A stretch of DNA of 64,000 bases from Aphrocallistes beatrix (taxonomy: Eukaryota > Porifera > Hexactinellida > Sceptrulophora > Aphrocallistidae), in contig OY725492.1 in assembly GCA_963281255.1 (NCBI GenBank), positions 2,837,696 to 2,901,695 of the forward strand, read 5' to 3'. Under the pieces are notes generated by a model that was not told where the DNA came from, made no database searches, and saw nothing but the letters and a program-made list of their open reading frames with translations. Of the stretch, positions 10,459 to 22,269 are shown piece after piece. Each line of letters begins with the position of its first letter. Position 1 is the stretch's first letter. Made by a program: the position numbers and the translations under genes.

Positions 10459-12639
10459 GTACTACACGCTTGTCATTTGAGACGAAAGAGGAAGAAATGA
10501 TGAATCAGACCCTCCAGATGAGCTTGATGACTGAAAGTGAAGAGAAAGAGAAGTACAAAATCAGCAATCTCCAGGATCTAAAAGATAAGTTGTGTCTCAT
10601 TTATTTGCCTCATAATTGGTTGTTATGGCATCGTGATAGTGTTACTGCCACGTTCATTCTCCCTAATATGGTTGAGCGAAATATTTCAGTTGATTTGTAT
10701 TTGGAAGTGAATTCTTATCTAGCTACATCCGCTTGGTTTCATGGGCAAACCATTCCACTATCTATTAATTATATTGATGATATTAGACAAATTGAATCTG
10801 TTTTACAGGAGATTACCTTGAAAACTGTATCTGACTCAAACCCTGATAAAAATAAACATTCTTTGCTTATATCTCGAGCAAGAGAGCACATCAGTGAGGT
10901 TGCCAATGATTTTACACCTAAGGATGAGTTTGTAAATTGTTCAGACTTGGCTAAGCTCCAATTCATCTTGTGTCAATTGGATAATACATTTATTCCCAAA
11001 AACCTACGTAGGTATAATGTAATTACACAAATTATGGCTATTAAGTCTCATCTCATTTCACCTGCATGTTATGGTTATCTTCAGAGTTTAGATTGTCTCT
11101 CACTACCTCATGTACATACATTAAATCGATTGTATTCTTCCTTTGGCCTTGAGAATGATTTCTGTACCTATCTCTCCAGGGCTACTTCTTCATTTACTCC
11201 ACAAGAAAAAAAGGTGATCGTTCAAATGGACGAAATACATGTAAAATCTGATGTGTCTTATAAAGGGGGGAAAATTATCGGACCGAGTTTAAACCCTGAT
11301 GATCCAACAAGAACTGTATTCTCAGTTATGGTATCTAGCTTACATAAAAAATGGTCATGTATATCTCGTCTCTTACCTTGCGCATCTATATCTGCTGAAA
11401 AGATTTTTCCTATAATCAAATCCTGTATTATCGATATTGAGCATTGTGGTTTAAAGGTGCAAGTCATTTCGACCGATAACTACCCACTGAATGCTAATCT
11501 ATTTAAACTATTTTCTCCTAATGGCAAATTAGAGTGTAGAGTACCTCATCCATTATATGAGAATAGGTTTTTATTCCTTACTTTTGATTTTGTACATATA
11601 TTGAAAAGTATACGTAATAATTGGCTAAATCAGAAAGATTTTGAGAAGACATTCCATTTTCCAAATATAGATAACTTTGAAGTTGATTATACCAGATATC
11701 CTCTTGAGAGTTCATTGGCATCCTTCCAAGATGTAAGGCTTCTCTATCATTCTGAAAGAGATAGTTTAGCAAAACTAGCACCACATTTAACTGTAAAAGC
11801 CTGTTTTCCATCTTGTATCGAACGACAGAATGTTAAGCTGGTGTTGAAGGTCGTAAATGAACTAACACATGCTGCTCTTGAAATCCAAAATGAAATGCGT
11901 AGCTCCGAGTATCGCAATAGTACATCTGATTTCAGTATACTTATTTCTCTTTGGAAAATATTCAATATTAACACTCCATTTAAGGGTATCCGTTTAAATG
12001 ATAGTCTCTTAGATCCTCTGATATTGAATGATGAACGATTTTCATTTTTAACTCGTGTCGTATTTTGGCTAGATGCCTGCATGGTTTACCTGGCAAAACT
12101 GGAAAATTGAGCAAGCAAACATATACTAGTTTTAGACACGCCTGCATTGCTTTACCAATGATTACCAACCATTTAACTCAATCTTGTGGCTTCTCATACT
12201 TATTATCATCCTTTTTACAAACTGATCCATTAGAACACCATTTTGGCCTTTATCGGATGATGTCAGGTTCTAATTATCACATTTCATATCTTCAAATTCT
12301 TGAAACCGAACGTCGTCTTAAGCTTTCTAGTATTTTACATCTGTTTCATGATCAGCCAAGCTCTTTCCAATCTCTACAGTCTTTTATTAAGTCTTTTTCC
12401 CCTCCCGTTGACACCAGTTTTGATGACGGTATTACGATTGAACCTTTTCTAGATGGAATTGGTGATATCTCATCAATAGAATTAGTACAGAGTGTGGAAT
12501 AACTTTATCCAAATGTGGTTTGTCAAGTGCTGGTAACAAAGGGAAGAAAAGCCTTAAGTCATTCTCGCACACTATCAGAATTGCCCAAGCTGCTGATATT
12601 TGGAAAGAAAATGAGATTGAAATTGCTACTCCAGCTGCG

Positions 12640-14444
12640 GCCGTATTCACTAAGAACTTAAGACCGATCTTAAGATCGATCTTAGTGCTTAAGTCTTAAG
12701 TTCGATCTTAAGTCGTATTCACTAATAATGGTATTCACTAAGATTTAAGTTCGATCTTAAGATCGAACTTAAGACCGAACTTTAAGCAACCTAGGGAGGT
12801 GTCTTAAGTATTGGAATTGATTCGATTTTCACTAATTACTCCATAAATGTTGTTCAAACTTACTTCTATCGAACATTTAATCTACCTTGATTGATATTAG
12901 ACTTCAAATAAAATTTAATTATTTTAAAAACATTTCTCATTGTGTGTAACATCGCAACATGTATCACATGCTATATTCGTGGCAAATTCTTTTTGGATTT
13001 GTATGAATAAACAAACATACATTTTTTGATCATATAATCATTCCAATATGCACAATTATAGAGACAGGCTTTATATATTGATTCACATGACTGATAATAA
13101 TCACTTTGATCCTATTTTCCTATTCACAATGATTTTTCCAGCAGTCTCTAACGTTTCAATCTATAATAGTCCCTCTGCTCTTCATCAACCTGCTGTAATG
13201 GAAGTAAGTCTGCAGCCTTCAAGAGTTCGACCGAATCATCTTGCTCATCAACAGTTCGCCTTCTCTTCCGACTTTTCTTTGATGGCTTACGAGTATATAT
13301 TGTCGGGATTTCAACTTCTGGAGACTCTAAAATTGGAGTATCTTCAAATTCAACGGGACCTGCAGCTGATACTGTTGATGCTATTGGAATTTCATTGTTC
13401 TCAGCTGGTGCTTTGAAAAAGATCAGCAGCACCTGTAATTCCGCTAAAAGCAAGGGTGTTTTGAAACATCTCTGTTACCCGATCTGCAGAGTCAGAAATA
13501 CTTCTATCTGCTGATATAATTGCATGTCCTCGTCTTCTACCTGTCCAGCAGTGTTTGTACCCCCTCCAGTCTTTCTGGCTTCCTGTTTTTGTCAGCAGAA
13601 TTCCTGATCCTCTCAAAATCTCACCTGCTGATTCAATTTCATTAATGAGACTGCACTCTTCTTCTCTGGTCCAATTTGCTTTGCGGGATTTGTCCATTTG
13701 GTCTGGTATTGTTAATGCAAGTACTCAGCAGCAATTTATATACACGGGAGGACGCCGACTTACCATAACCACTAATGACACCAATTATTTTCGTAACACC
13801 AAATGACGCAGAAATTTTACCGTCGATAGAGTTCAATTTATTGTACTTCTCATATCCAGTGTTTATACTTTGTTTTAGAGAGGTTTTCATGTTACAATAT
13901 ATAAAGACACGTCGTTTATATGTTTTGTTTAATATAATATTATGAATCCATGAGATATAACTTGTGCTCTTTGATAGCTCTTCCTTTGATATTGGCTAGT
14001 GTAGAATAATTATAGATTACATGCATAAAACATTGAATTTTCATAATAGAATTCAAAGTTAAAACAAAGATTTCACCACAGATATGTAAGAGACTCACTA
14101 GCAGGCATTCCAGGCGGTACAACTACATAGATAGAAGCTATGTCTTACAGGAGTGGGTTAATCAATCTTCTTTGCTCTTAATATTGACATTAATTGCCCC
14201 AATTTTGAACAAAAAGAAGAAATATAGTTTATTTTCACTAGATCAATAATAAATGACCACTTACCATTACAAATATTATAGTTCAGTTTTGTATCTGATT
14301 AGTATAATGCTATATTCTAATCATATTAACCCTAACGTTATTTCTAAGTTCTATCTTAAGATCGATCTTAATTCTTAGTGAATAGCTCTAAGTTCGATCT
14401 TAAGATCGATCTTAAGACTTAAGATCGATCTTAGTGAATACGGC
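12640..14444 (-). mobile_element. PIF-Harbinger-type element, 1805 bp
   Basis: Ends GCCGTATTCACTAAGAACTT and inverse, followed by palindromic AAGATCGATCTT words. Flanked by TGCG (12636-12639, 14445-14448); removing it rejoins the P transposase sequence. Carries a Myb/SANT-like gene on the minus strand but no DDE transposase, so it is non-autonomous. PIF-Harbinger normally targets 3-bp TWA, so TGC(G) is unusual. Confidence 0.8.
13148..13697 (-). pseudogene. Harbinger Myb/SANT-like DNA-binding protein, frameshifted
   Basis: Minus-strand frame from 13697 starts MDKSRKANWTREEECSLINE, the first helix of a Myb/SANT-like domain of the kind encoded beside Harbinger transposases, where it binds the ends and helps nuclear import (known for the family). 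A conserved W follows (QKDWRGYKHCW). Near 13430 the frame shifts to 13453-13148, with PVEFEDTPILES, a basic stretch KKSRKRRRTVDEQ and a C-terminal leucine-rich region. The partner transposase is absent. Likely dead through the frameshift. Confidence 0.7.
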
Positions 14445-14641
14445 TGCGCAGGTTCTATCCCTGCTAGATTACTGAGAAAGTCTACTCATAAACACATAAA
14501 CACGAGAGAGTGGCTTCATGCGAATACATGGTGCCTTTGGTAGATGAAGATTTGGTTGAAGCATTGTTAGATAGTCCTTGGATAGCTTCAGATACTTCTG
14601 ACAGTGAAGCAGAAGAGGAACAAACTGGTGGTGTAGTAGTT

Positions 14642-14793
14642 TGTAGCGATCACTCGGTTTATTACATAACCACTTAGTATTATAGGTCAATTACTACGAC
14701 GATCTATACTTAGAATTGTAGCATAGGACTTATAGTTTAGCTTCACTTATTTGTATTTCTATATATTACAAGTTATTGTGCATTGACGTAACA
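14642..14793 (+). repeat. 5' LTR
   Basis: 152 bp, TG at the start and CA at the end. Differs from the 3' LTR at about 14658 (G versus C) and near the end (CATTG versus CACTG). Confidence 0.93.
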
Positions 14794-14823
14794 TAAATAC
14801 AAATAGTCCAGCTACTCTTCACA

Positions 14824-16275
14824 ATGGCGGCTCCAATGAATATCACGATACCCCCATTGAAAGCAGATGAGAGGATAGCGGATTGGCAACCCCTATTTAC
14901 GGCTGCAACCAGTGCCCTAGCGGCTCAGGCAGGTCAGAAGGCTGTGGTGCAGATTCTTCCTTCTTATGTCTAGAGATGAATTCGAAAGAGACAAGACATT
15001 ATTAGCGATACAGGAAGAGACAATCGAGGCAGCGTTCAAGATTTTGTGCAATACACTGGACCCGCCGATAGACGAATTCGAATCCACCGCACTGGTATGT
15101 AGTATGGTCTGGGGCAGAGGAACGCGAGTGGAAGTATTCTTTACTCTACTGTGGAGGGAAGCCAAGCGGGCAGGGTTTGCCAATAGACAGGTCTGCGTGA
15201 TACTGACAACGCAACTGCCTAACAGGGTCAACCAGGAGTAAAGAAATGGATCAAGGAACGGGAGGATAACCCGGTGACAGACGCACAGATGCGTGAGTTT
15301 ATAGCTGCAGTGCAACAGAGTCTTCGACAATCCGATATCGCGTTAGACTATGGGAAAAGAGAAAGAGAAGAGAAGGCTACGGGCCACTGCAAGGTTATCG
15401 ATCAAGACTCTCCCGGTGACCCTGGGTCAAGCGGTTCCGACTCTGAGAGAAAGAAGCTCGGAGTATACAAGGTCAGACAAGCAGGTTTCAAGGAGCATCA
15501 TCGCTCTGGACCGAGAGAATCCCTGCGCAGGTACGGCGACATGTCCTGCTACACGTGCGGGAAAAGGGGGCATGGTTATCGGAGTTGCCGGGACCGCATA
15601 TGCTGGAAGTGCCATGGGAAGGGGCATGACGCGACCGATTGCCGGATTGGGGTGCATGTGACAACGCGAAGTAACAAGGCGAAAAGGCGTGACTATGTAA
15701 ATAGAATTGGCGGGTGCGATGAAAAGTCCGTGTCTATTGCAGTTAAAATTCGAGGCAAGCCTTGTTACGCCCTGTTGGATACAGGAGCTAAGGTGAATGT
15801 CATGGATACCCAGACTATGGATGACTTAAAACTAAGGAGATACTTAGAGCCGGAGGATAGTCTCATATATGGAGTATCGGGTACTCCTATATCAGTGGTC
15901 GGGAAGATCGAACTGCCCATCGAGGTACCGGGAGAAGAGGTTCGTCGGACAAAGATTAACGTTTTAGTGGGGGAGGGCCATTCGCTTTTGTTGGGACGGC
16001 AGTTCCTCAAACTTTTCACACGAGTGACCTTTGATTGGAGTAATAGAAGCATCACGCTAGGTAGAGCCAGGATTGATATTGAAGATGAAGTAGTCAGAGG
16101 GAACCCGATAGATAGGGCCCGTTCAGTTAAGCTAATTAGTGATCAAGAGGAGGAACTGGTGGGGGCTCAGGATACGGATCTTACGCGTGACCAGCGAGTG
16201 GAGTTTGCGACACTACTCAAGGAATTCGATGCCGTATTTAATGACAAACCAGGACGCACTGCAGAATGTGAACAA
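14824..16275 (+). pseudogene. Gypsy gag, zinc knuckles and protease, with frame breaks
   Basis: ATG at 14824 (MAAPMNITIPPLKAD) opens gag; frame breaks lie near 14962 and 15236. The 15274-16278 frame contains two CCHC-like knuckles (CYTCGKRGHGYRSC and CWKCHGKGHDATDC) and an aspartic protease with ALLDTGAKVNVMD followed by GRQFL. Near 16270 the frame breaks again just before reverse transcriptase. Order gag-knuckle-protease-RT is that of Gypsy elements. Several single-base breaks mean this copy cannot make a complete polyprotein. Confidence 0.85.
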
Positions 16276-18505
16276 TAGGATAGACACAGGAAACGCAGCT
16301 CCAGTCAGGAGCAGGGCAGCACGGATACCGCCACGTTGGGAGGAAGAAATTAATAGGCAGCTTGATGAAATGCTGGAGCAGGGATTGTGTCAGGCTTCCA
16401 ACTCTCCGTGGGCCAGTAACGTGGTTTTGGTAATGAAGAAATACGGGCGCCAACGTTTCGCAATAGATTATCGGCGTCTGAATAGCGTCACAAAGAAGGA
16501 TGCGTATGGGACACCCCAAATACAGGCAATACTAGACCGGCTACACGGATTCAGCTACTTTTCAGTAATCGATATATCCGCTGCCTATTGGGGTGTTCCG
16601 GTTAGAGAGGAAGACATAGAAAAAACTGCGTTCAATACGCCAAGAGGGCTATTTGAGATGAAAGTAATGCCATTCGGCCTAGTGAATGCTCAAGCCACTT
16701 TCCAGCGGCTAATGGATACTGTACTCCGGGGTCTCAATAACACAGAGTCCTACATCGACGACTGTATTATATATTCGTGCAGCTTTAAGCAACACATGGC
16801 AAACCTACGGGCTGTGTTCGAGAGCCTACGGGCGGCAAACCTTCACGTCAAGATCAAGAAATGCCAATTTTGTCGCAGGAGAGTAGAATTCTTGGGACAC
16901 GTAATATCGGAAGAAGGAAGGAAACCCCTAGCATCGGCAGCGGCAAAGTTAGACTTAGCTTTTGACACAGAAGTACAAGATGACAGAACATTCGAAGATA
17001 AAGTCTTTACAGTGAGACATACAGGTGAAAATATCCAATTAGAGGTAAATTTAAGCCAAGAGCAGAGAAGAGATCCTGTGATTAGGGATGCACTGGAACA
17101 GCTGAAGAGGACCGGCAGGGTTCATTCGGGTCAGCTCCGCAGGGTTGCAGAGCAGCTAGAAGTGAAGGGAGGGATACTCTGCTTCCATAACCGCGTTGTG
17201 GTCCCGAAGAAGGCCAGGGGTGAAGTGTTGAAGAAGGTTCACGCCGCAGGCCATTTCGGCCAGAAAAGAACGTTAGACAATCTAAAACGCAGCTACTTCT
17301 GGTTGGGGATGACGCAGGAGGTACGGTTCTTCTGCCAAAGCTGCATGGTATGCCAAAGGGCTAAACCTTCAAACCAGCCTAGAGTACCGCTACAGGAATT
17401 CAGTACTGAAGGAATAGGGCCAGGGGACCTGGTGGCGATGGATGTCGCAACCCTGCCGTGGGCCGACGAGCAGTTTCGGCATTTCTTATGTATTGTAGAC
17501 GTTTTTACAAGGTACATTGAACTTACGCCCTTGCGAGATCAGAAGGCAGCCTCACTAGTGCACGAATTCGAACGCGGGTGGGTTTTTCGGGGGCATGGGG
17601 TGCCCAAGGGCTTGTTGACAGACCAGGCTCATAACATCGACGGCGTAGAAGTCAGAAATCTGTGCAAGAGATTGGGAATTGAAAAACGGCACTCCTCCCC
17701 TTATCACCCCCAAGCGGATGGGTTGGTAGAAAGATGCATAGGGCTGGTCAAGCAGGTGGCCAGATGCTTAACGCTAGATCGCATGCTTCCCGGGGAATCT
17801 TGGCCCGATATTCTTCCAGAAGTTGCCTTTTACTGCAACAGCGCCCAAAACGCGTCAACGAAGTTTTCAGCGCAACTGCTAATGACTGGTAGACAGCCCA
17901 CTTCGCCGATAGATGCCAGCATGGGCACCAGGCAGTGGTCAGAATTACCCAGCCAGGATCAGCACGTGGAACGATTGAGGGAAATTAAAGTGGAGTTGGA
18001 GGCGTTGGCGCGGGAAAATGACGGACAGTGTAAGGCTAAGAGGGATGAGATACGCAACGAAGGAACGAGGCTCCTGGCTATCAAGAAGGGGGAGTGGGTA
18101 ATGGAGAGAAACGAGTTCCAAAAGGATTCGCTAGACCCGAAGTTCGAGGGACCATACCTTGTTTTGGACGTTAGAAACGCCAGCATCAAGATTCAGAGAA
18201 AGAACAAGGGCAGATGGGTGCACGCTAGTCGGTGCAAGAAATACGATGCCAGCGGAGGTGTCGTAGTAACCACTGCCCCTATTCAAGGGGAAACAGATGA
18301 GATGGCAGAAATTGTGGGTTTAGAGGCTCCAGACGATGAGCTCATACCGAGTCAAACGGAGACAGAGACAAACGAACAAGAGGAGGACCTGGTGAGCGAA
18401 AGAAGATATCCATTGCGCATTCGGAAGGCCAAAAGTTACGATGACTATGTACTCAGCTTGGGGGAGTACTCAGAATCAATGGAGTCGGACTCGTATTCAT
18501 TTTAG
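16275..18505 (+). pseudogene. Gypsy pol: reverse transcriptase and integrase, RNase H missing
   Basis: Reverse transcriptase is recognisable by QRFAIDYRRLNSVTKKDAY, MPFGLVNAQATFQR and SYIDDCIIYS (YIDD in the catalytic position). After VEFLGHVISEEGRKPL the sequence jumps straight to an integrase linker; thumb and RNase H are absent. Integrase has HHCC (HAAGHFGQKR, CMVCQ), catalytic regions MDVATLPW, LLTDQAHN and HPQADGLVERC, and a GPY/F-type module (FEGPYLV). The C-terminus is acidic with RRYPLRIRK. The frame is open for about 740 codons, so the RNase H loss predates further decay or arose in this copy by clean deletion. Confidence 0.88.
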
Positions 18506-18515
18506 AGGGGAGTGA

Positions 18516-18667
18516 TGTAGCGATCACTCGCTTTATTACATAACCACTTAGTATTATAGGTCAATTACTACGACGATCTATACTTAGAATTGTAGCATAG
18601 GACTTATAGTTTAGCTTCACTTATTTGTATTTCTATATATTACAAGTTATTGTGCACTGACGTAACA
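18516..18667 (+). repeat. 3' LTR
   Basis: Near-identical to 14642-14793 and followed by AGTT. Confidence 0.93.
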
Positions 18668-19067
18668 AGTTAGAAAATTATTGACGTTCAGAGTTAGTTA
18701 GTGAAGAGCAATTAACGGCTTGGAAGCGGCATAATAGTGCAGATTTGCCAGGCTTTTGGAATAAGTATTCCAATTGTAGTAGTGCTCAAGTTAATCCCGT
18801 AGATATCGGTAGTGTGATCGAGTATGAAGCTGACCTGTATGGAGGCGAACAAGACTGGTAGTCGACTAGTGGAGAAGAAAGACCAGAGGGACACAAGACT
18901 AAATTTAAAAATTATTTTAGTTATTTCCATTATTCTTAGCTTCAATTATTTACTGGTAGTAAAAGCAGTATATATAACCAACTTCAGTTTATTATTAACA
19001 TATAATATCTATAGTATTAGACTAAACTTTGTTCAACTGTATTATTACAACCGTGTTTTATCGAAAG

Positions 19068-19480
19068 CATGAAAAGTCGAACTACCGTGAAACCACCTTG
19101 AAACCAATTACCGTGAAACCTTCGGTGAAACTACCTTGAAACCACCAAGAAACGGTTTCACACTCCGAATACCACGAACAAGAAAATGACTAATAAAAAA
19201 GTGAAACAGTGAAACTGTCTCGAAACGGTTTCAATATACAGTCGACTCCGCTTAATAGGGTCACTGTTTAATCGGGTCAGCCGCTTAATCGGGTCACTTT
19301 TGGCAGGAACGGAATAGTTCTCACACATAGAGGCTAATACAAAAATATTTTCGGTTAATAGGGTTCCCCGCTTAATCGGGTCAAAATATGCCCTGACCGA
19401 TGTGACCCTATTAAGCGGAGTCGACTGTATGAATACAGTGAAACATTGTTTCACGGTTTACCGTGATACCGAACACTGTT
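19068..19480. repeat. GTGAAACC-rich low-complexity stretch
   Basis: Many variants of CCGTGAAACC, CTTGAAACCACC and GAAACGGTTTCA surround the Tigger-type MITE at 19239. No gene. Confidence 0.6.
19239..19427. mobile_element. Tigger/pogo-type MITE, 189 bp (copy 1)
   Basis: Ends CAGTCGACTCCGCTTAATAG and inverse, flanked by TA. Internal CGCTTAATCGGGTCA words. Further copies at 44197 and 47214. Confidence 0.88.
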
Positions 19481-19525
19481 GTGTCAAATCTTTTAATTAC
19501 AATCATAGCATTCTATACACTAAGG

Positions 19526-20610
19526 CAAGGGTGCTCAAACGGACGCCCGCGGGCCACATGTGGCCCGTGAGACCATTCGCTGTGGCCCGCGGATAATTCG
19601 CCTGTTTTCATTATTCATCTACATGTATATACAGTACGTGCTTCAATTGTCAGATAACAATTGTTTTTTTCTAAACACCATATAGAAATAATTATAGATA
19701 CTCTACAAATGCATCAATATTCCTAGTATGATGAATACAGTATTTGGTAACTATAGTTTGTATTTACGAATTCTATCAATTATAACATCATCACTCTCAA
19801 TGGCGTAGCAACATCGTTATGTGATGTAGGGGCGATGACGAGGGAGGAAAAAAATTAGGTTGTCTACCCCCTGGGAAATTTAGGGAGTATCTAGTACGTA
19901 TGTGCCTAGAATAAGTTAGTGAAAAGCAACTTTCCAGAGTCCTCAAATTCTAGGAAAAATTGGCCCTCATATTTGCCTCGAACACTGTAAATTTGTAGAA
20001 GTGTAAGATGTTTATGTCAGTAGATATTGAGAACTATTTGGATCAGATTTTTTGGTGATGTGAAAAAAAGTGCAATTTTGGGTGATTTTGCAAAATGTAC
20101 CTAATTTGATCTTGTGAAATACAAGTAATAACTTTCTCTCGTTTCTGAAAATGAATTCAATTGATTTATGAAATATTTCCATGGTGAATAAAAGGTATCT
20201 GGTGCTAAATCGTCATAGAACATCGATTATGAAGATACGTACAAGTATTTTTTACAGAAGCAGTGACTTTGATTCTCGATTTTCGCTGCGTGCTAGGACA
20301 CATCTTTTCCCCATAAAAATCGCCATACAAAACATAGTTCCAGGTCTTTGACTGGAAAAATCTTTTAAAATCATTGAGAATATCCGAATTACAATCTCTA
20401 AAGACCTTAATAGCTAAGATTGTTTGAGTGCAAGAAATTTATACCTAATGAAGTATGTCACAGAACTTATGAGCCACACTGTATGAGGTCAAATAGTATA
20501 GCTTGAAAATTGATTAAAACTAAAGCCAGAGGCGATCTATGATTTGTGGCCCGTAAAACGGAGCCTAATTTTTAAAGTGGCCCGTAGATTTAAAAGTTTG
20601 AGCACCCTTG
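19526..20610. mobile_element. Non-autonomous hAT element, 1085 bp
   Basis: Ends CAAGGGTGCTCAAACGGAC and inverse; perfect 8-bp duplication CACTAAGG at 19518-19525 and 20611-20618. Subterminal GGCCCGCGGG/TGGCCCG as in hAT. Its middle (about 19920-20500) resembles the mariner MITE at 39738-40388, so a MITE was captured or inserted inside. Confidence 0.92.
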
Positions 20611-20706
20611 CACTAAGGCATAACATTCTATACACTAAGGCAATGGTGCTGATTGGTGGACTTGGACTAGGGATTGTATGATTCCTATGATTCCTTGCCT
20701 GTAATG

Positions 20707-20828
20707 CAGCGGTTCTGAACCTGGGGTACGCGTAGCACCCCCAGGGGGGGTTTTAAAATTGAGAGGGTACGTGAAACCTCATGTTGACACCAAGGGGTAC
20801 CACTGACTGAAAAGGTTCAGAACCACTG
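20707..20828. mobile_element. hAT-type MITE, 122 bp
   Basis: Ends CAGCGGTTCTGAACCTGGGG and inverse (GGTTCAGAACCACTG). Flanks CTGTAATG and CAGTAAAG are a two-mismatch 8-bp duplication. Confidence 0.82.
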
Positions 20829-20945
20829 CAGTAAAGCCTCAACAAATAAACAAATAGATAGCAACTCTCGATATAACTCATTGTTTTAGTCAAAATTGAA
20901 AATATATTAACCGCGGAGGAAAACCCTAACGGAATTGGACGAACA

Positions 20946-21356
20946 ATGGTTGGAAATACAGTTGTGGGGGATCACTTGGATTGTCGATGGCGCCAAAGTT
21001 TTACCTCATTTATAAGATTCCACACTACGAATGTGAACTTCATCCATTCGAAGTATCACATGGCGTTCACTATGGCTAAATTTGGAAGTTATTTCCCTTC
21101 GAATTTGAAAGTAATCACCTCCAATACCCATAGTATTGTTTATACTAATGAAATTTCTGGGGAAGCTGCATTTGTTCGAATTTTGAAGTTGCCAATTGTT
21201 CGAATTTCCGATGTTGTCAGTTGTTCGACTCTATTTTATACAAATTGTCGGAGGATGCTGCATTTGTTGGGCATTTTATTCCTCTTCCCTGTGGGGGAGT
21301 ACAGTGACCTTTTCAGAAAGGAATGTGACCAAATGAGCGGAAAGGTAGGCATTTGA
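20946..21356 (+). other. Unassigned open frame
   Basis: A 136-codon ATG frame (MVGNTVVGDHLDCRWRQSF) without a recognised domain. Its 3' half overlaps the TGTTCGA/TCGAACA repeat array, so that part is probably not protein-coding by design. The 5' half (about 60 codons) could be transposon residue. Low confidence. Confidence 0.15.
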
Positions 21357-21510
21357 TGTCGGATACGTGATACAACTCCTTTAGAAATAGAGTCGAACAA
21401 CTGACAACATGTCCAAAATAGAGTCGAACAACTGACAACATGTCTAAAATAGAGTCGAACAACTGACAACATCGGAAATTCGAACAATTGGCAACTTCAA
21501 AATTCGAACA
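21165..21510. repeat. Inverted and tandem TCGAACAACTGACAACAT repeats
   Basis: Left part in one orientation (GATGTTGTCAGTTGTTCGAC); right part has three tandem 30-bp units of AAATAGAGTCGAACAACTGA plus ACATGTC, then shorter TTCGAACAA words. The block can fold back on itself. Confidence 0.75.
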
Positions 21511-21849
21511 AATGCATGCGCCCCAAATTTCTCTTATGTAGTAAGATTAAGCAATGAGATGACTGAATAAATCGGTAATAAGCAGGTGATATTCTATGTA
21601 TTTTTAATGAAAATACATGCGCTAAGAGGATATATAACGACGACGACGACGACTTTTAGAATTTATCAAATTTCTAAGTTGCCCAACTAAAAAGTGGAAT
21701 GAAATTCAAAGATTCACTGTTAAAATGCATTTCACCTATGTCTAGGTCTGATGAATCAACAAGATTAATTAATTGCTCTCGAGGTTATTTGAATAGAACA
21801 TTCGGTTTGAGAGCTATTAAGTTGAAATATTGGTAAATACTTATAAGCC

Positions 21850-22080
21850 CACCATACACGATGCAACTTTGATGCATGCAAATGTTGCATGCAACAAAGT
21901 TGCATCGTGTATGTTAAAATTTCACGCAACAATGTTGCATCGTGTATGGTAGTATTTCATGCAACAAATGTTGCATGAAACAAAGTTGCATCGTGTATGT
22001 CGAGTATTGCATGCAACAATGTTGCATGCAACCTGTTGTATGGAAATAGAACATGTTCTATTTTCATGCAACATTCTGCA
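21850..22080. repeat. Cluster of GTTGCATCGTGTATG / ATGCAACA palindromes
   Basis: CATACACGATGCAAC and its inverse occur repeatedly, separated by self-complementary GCATGCAACAATGTTGCATG-like blocks. No coding content. Confidence 0.7.
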
Positions 22081-22269
22081 TCAAAATTATATTAATTATT
22101 ACGATAACGATAACGATAAGCATTATCAAAAATACGATCAAGCCATTAAAATAGACAATAGAAAGTCATCTTTATTGAATACGTCATTCAACAATCAATA
22201 CACACTTACAAATTAATAAATTATCACAGGATTATTATGTAAAAATGCAGAATAAATTTGATGTACCGT

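Larger units (their letters stand above)
14642..18667 (+). mobile_element. Gypsy LTR retrotransposon, 4026 bp, with intact LTR pair
   Basis: LTRs of 152 bp at 14642-14793 and 18516-18667 (TGTAGCG to GACGTAACA) differ at two positions, so insertion is fairly recent. Target duplication AGTT (14638-14641, 18668-18671). A purine tract (TTTTAGAGGGGAGTGA) abuts the 3' LTR. No clear tRNA primer site was recognised after the 5' LTR. Nested in the P transposase gene. Confidence 0.93.
9984..18861 (+). pseudogene. P-element transposase (THAP9-like), split by three insertions
   Basis: Starts MPSSCSAPGCRSNY, a THAP zinc finger (CSAPGC, then VCAKHF about 45 residues on). After a MITE (10319-10458) the frame continues to 12110 with P-transposase landmarks: VIVQMDEIHVKSDVSYKGG (first Asp), STDNYPLN (second Asp) and FDFVHILKSIRNNW. 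A frameshift near 12100 moves to the next frame, which holds QTDPLEHHFGLYRMMSGSNY (catalytic Glu region). Further coding-like pieces follow the Harbinger insert (14449-14641, acidic) and the Gypsy insert (18668-18861, ending YEADLYGGEQDW and a stop). Family identity is firm. Besides the insertions there are at least two frame breaks, so no transposase is made from this copy. It is the candidate original gene of the 24.7-kb element. Confidence 0.9.

Noticed and set aside
14793-14823. tRNA primer-binding site of Gypsy copy 1
   Set aside because: The bases after the 5' LTR (TAAATACAAATAG) show no TGG start or recognisable tRNA complement.
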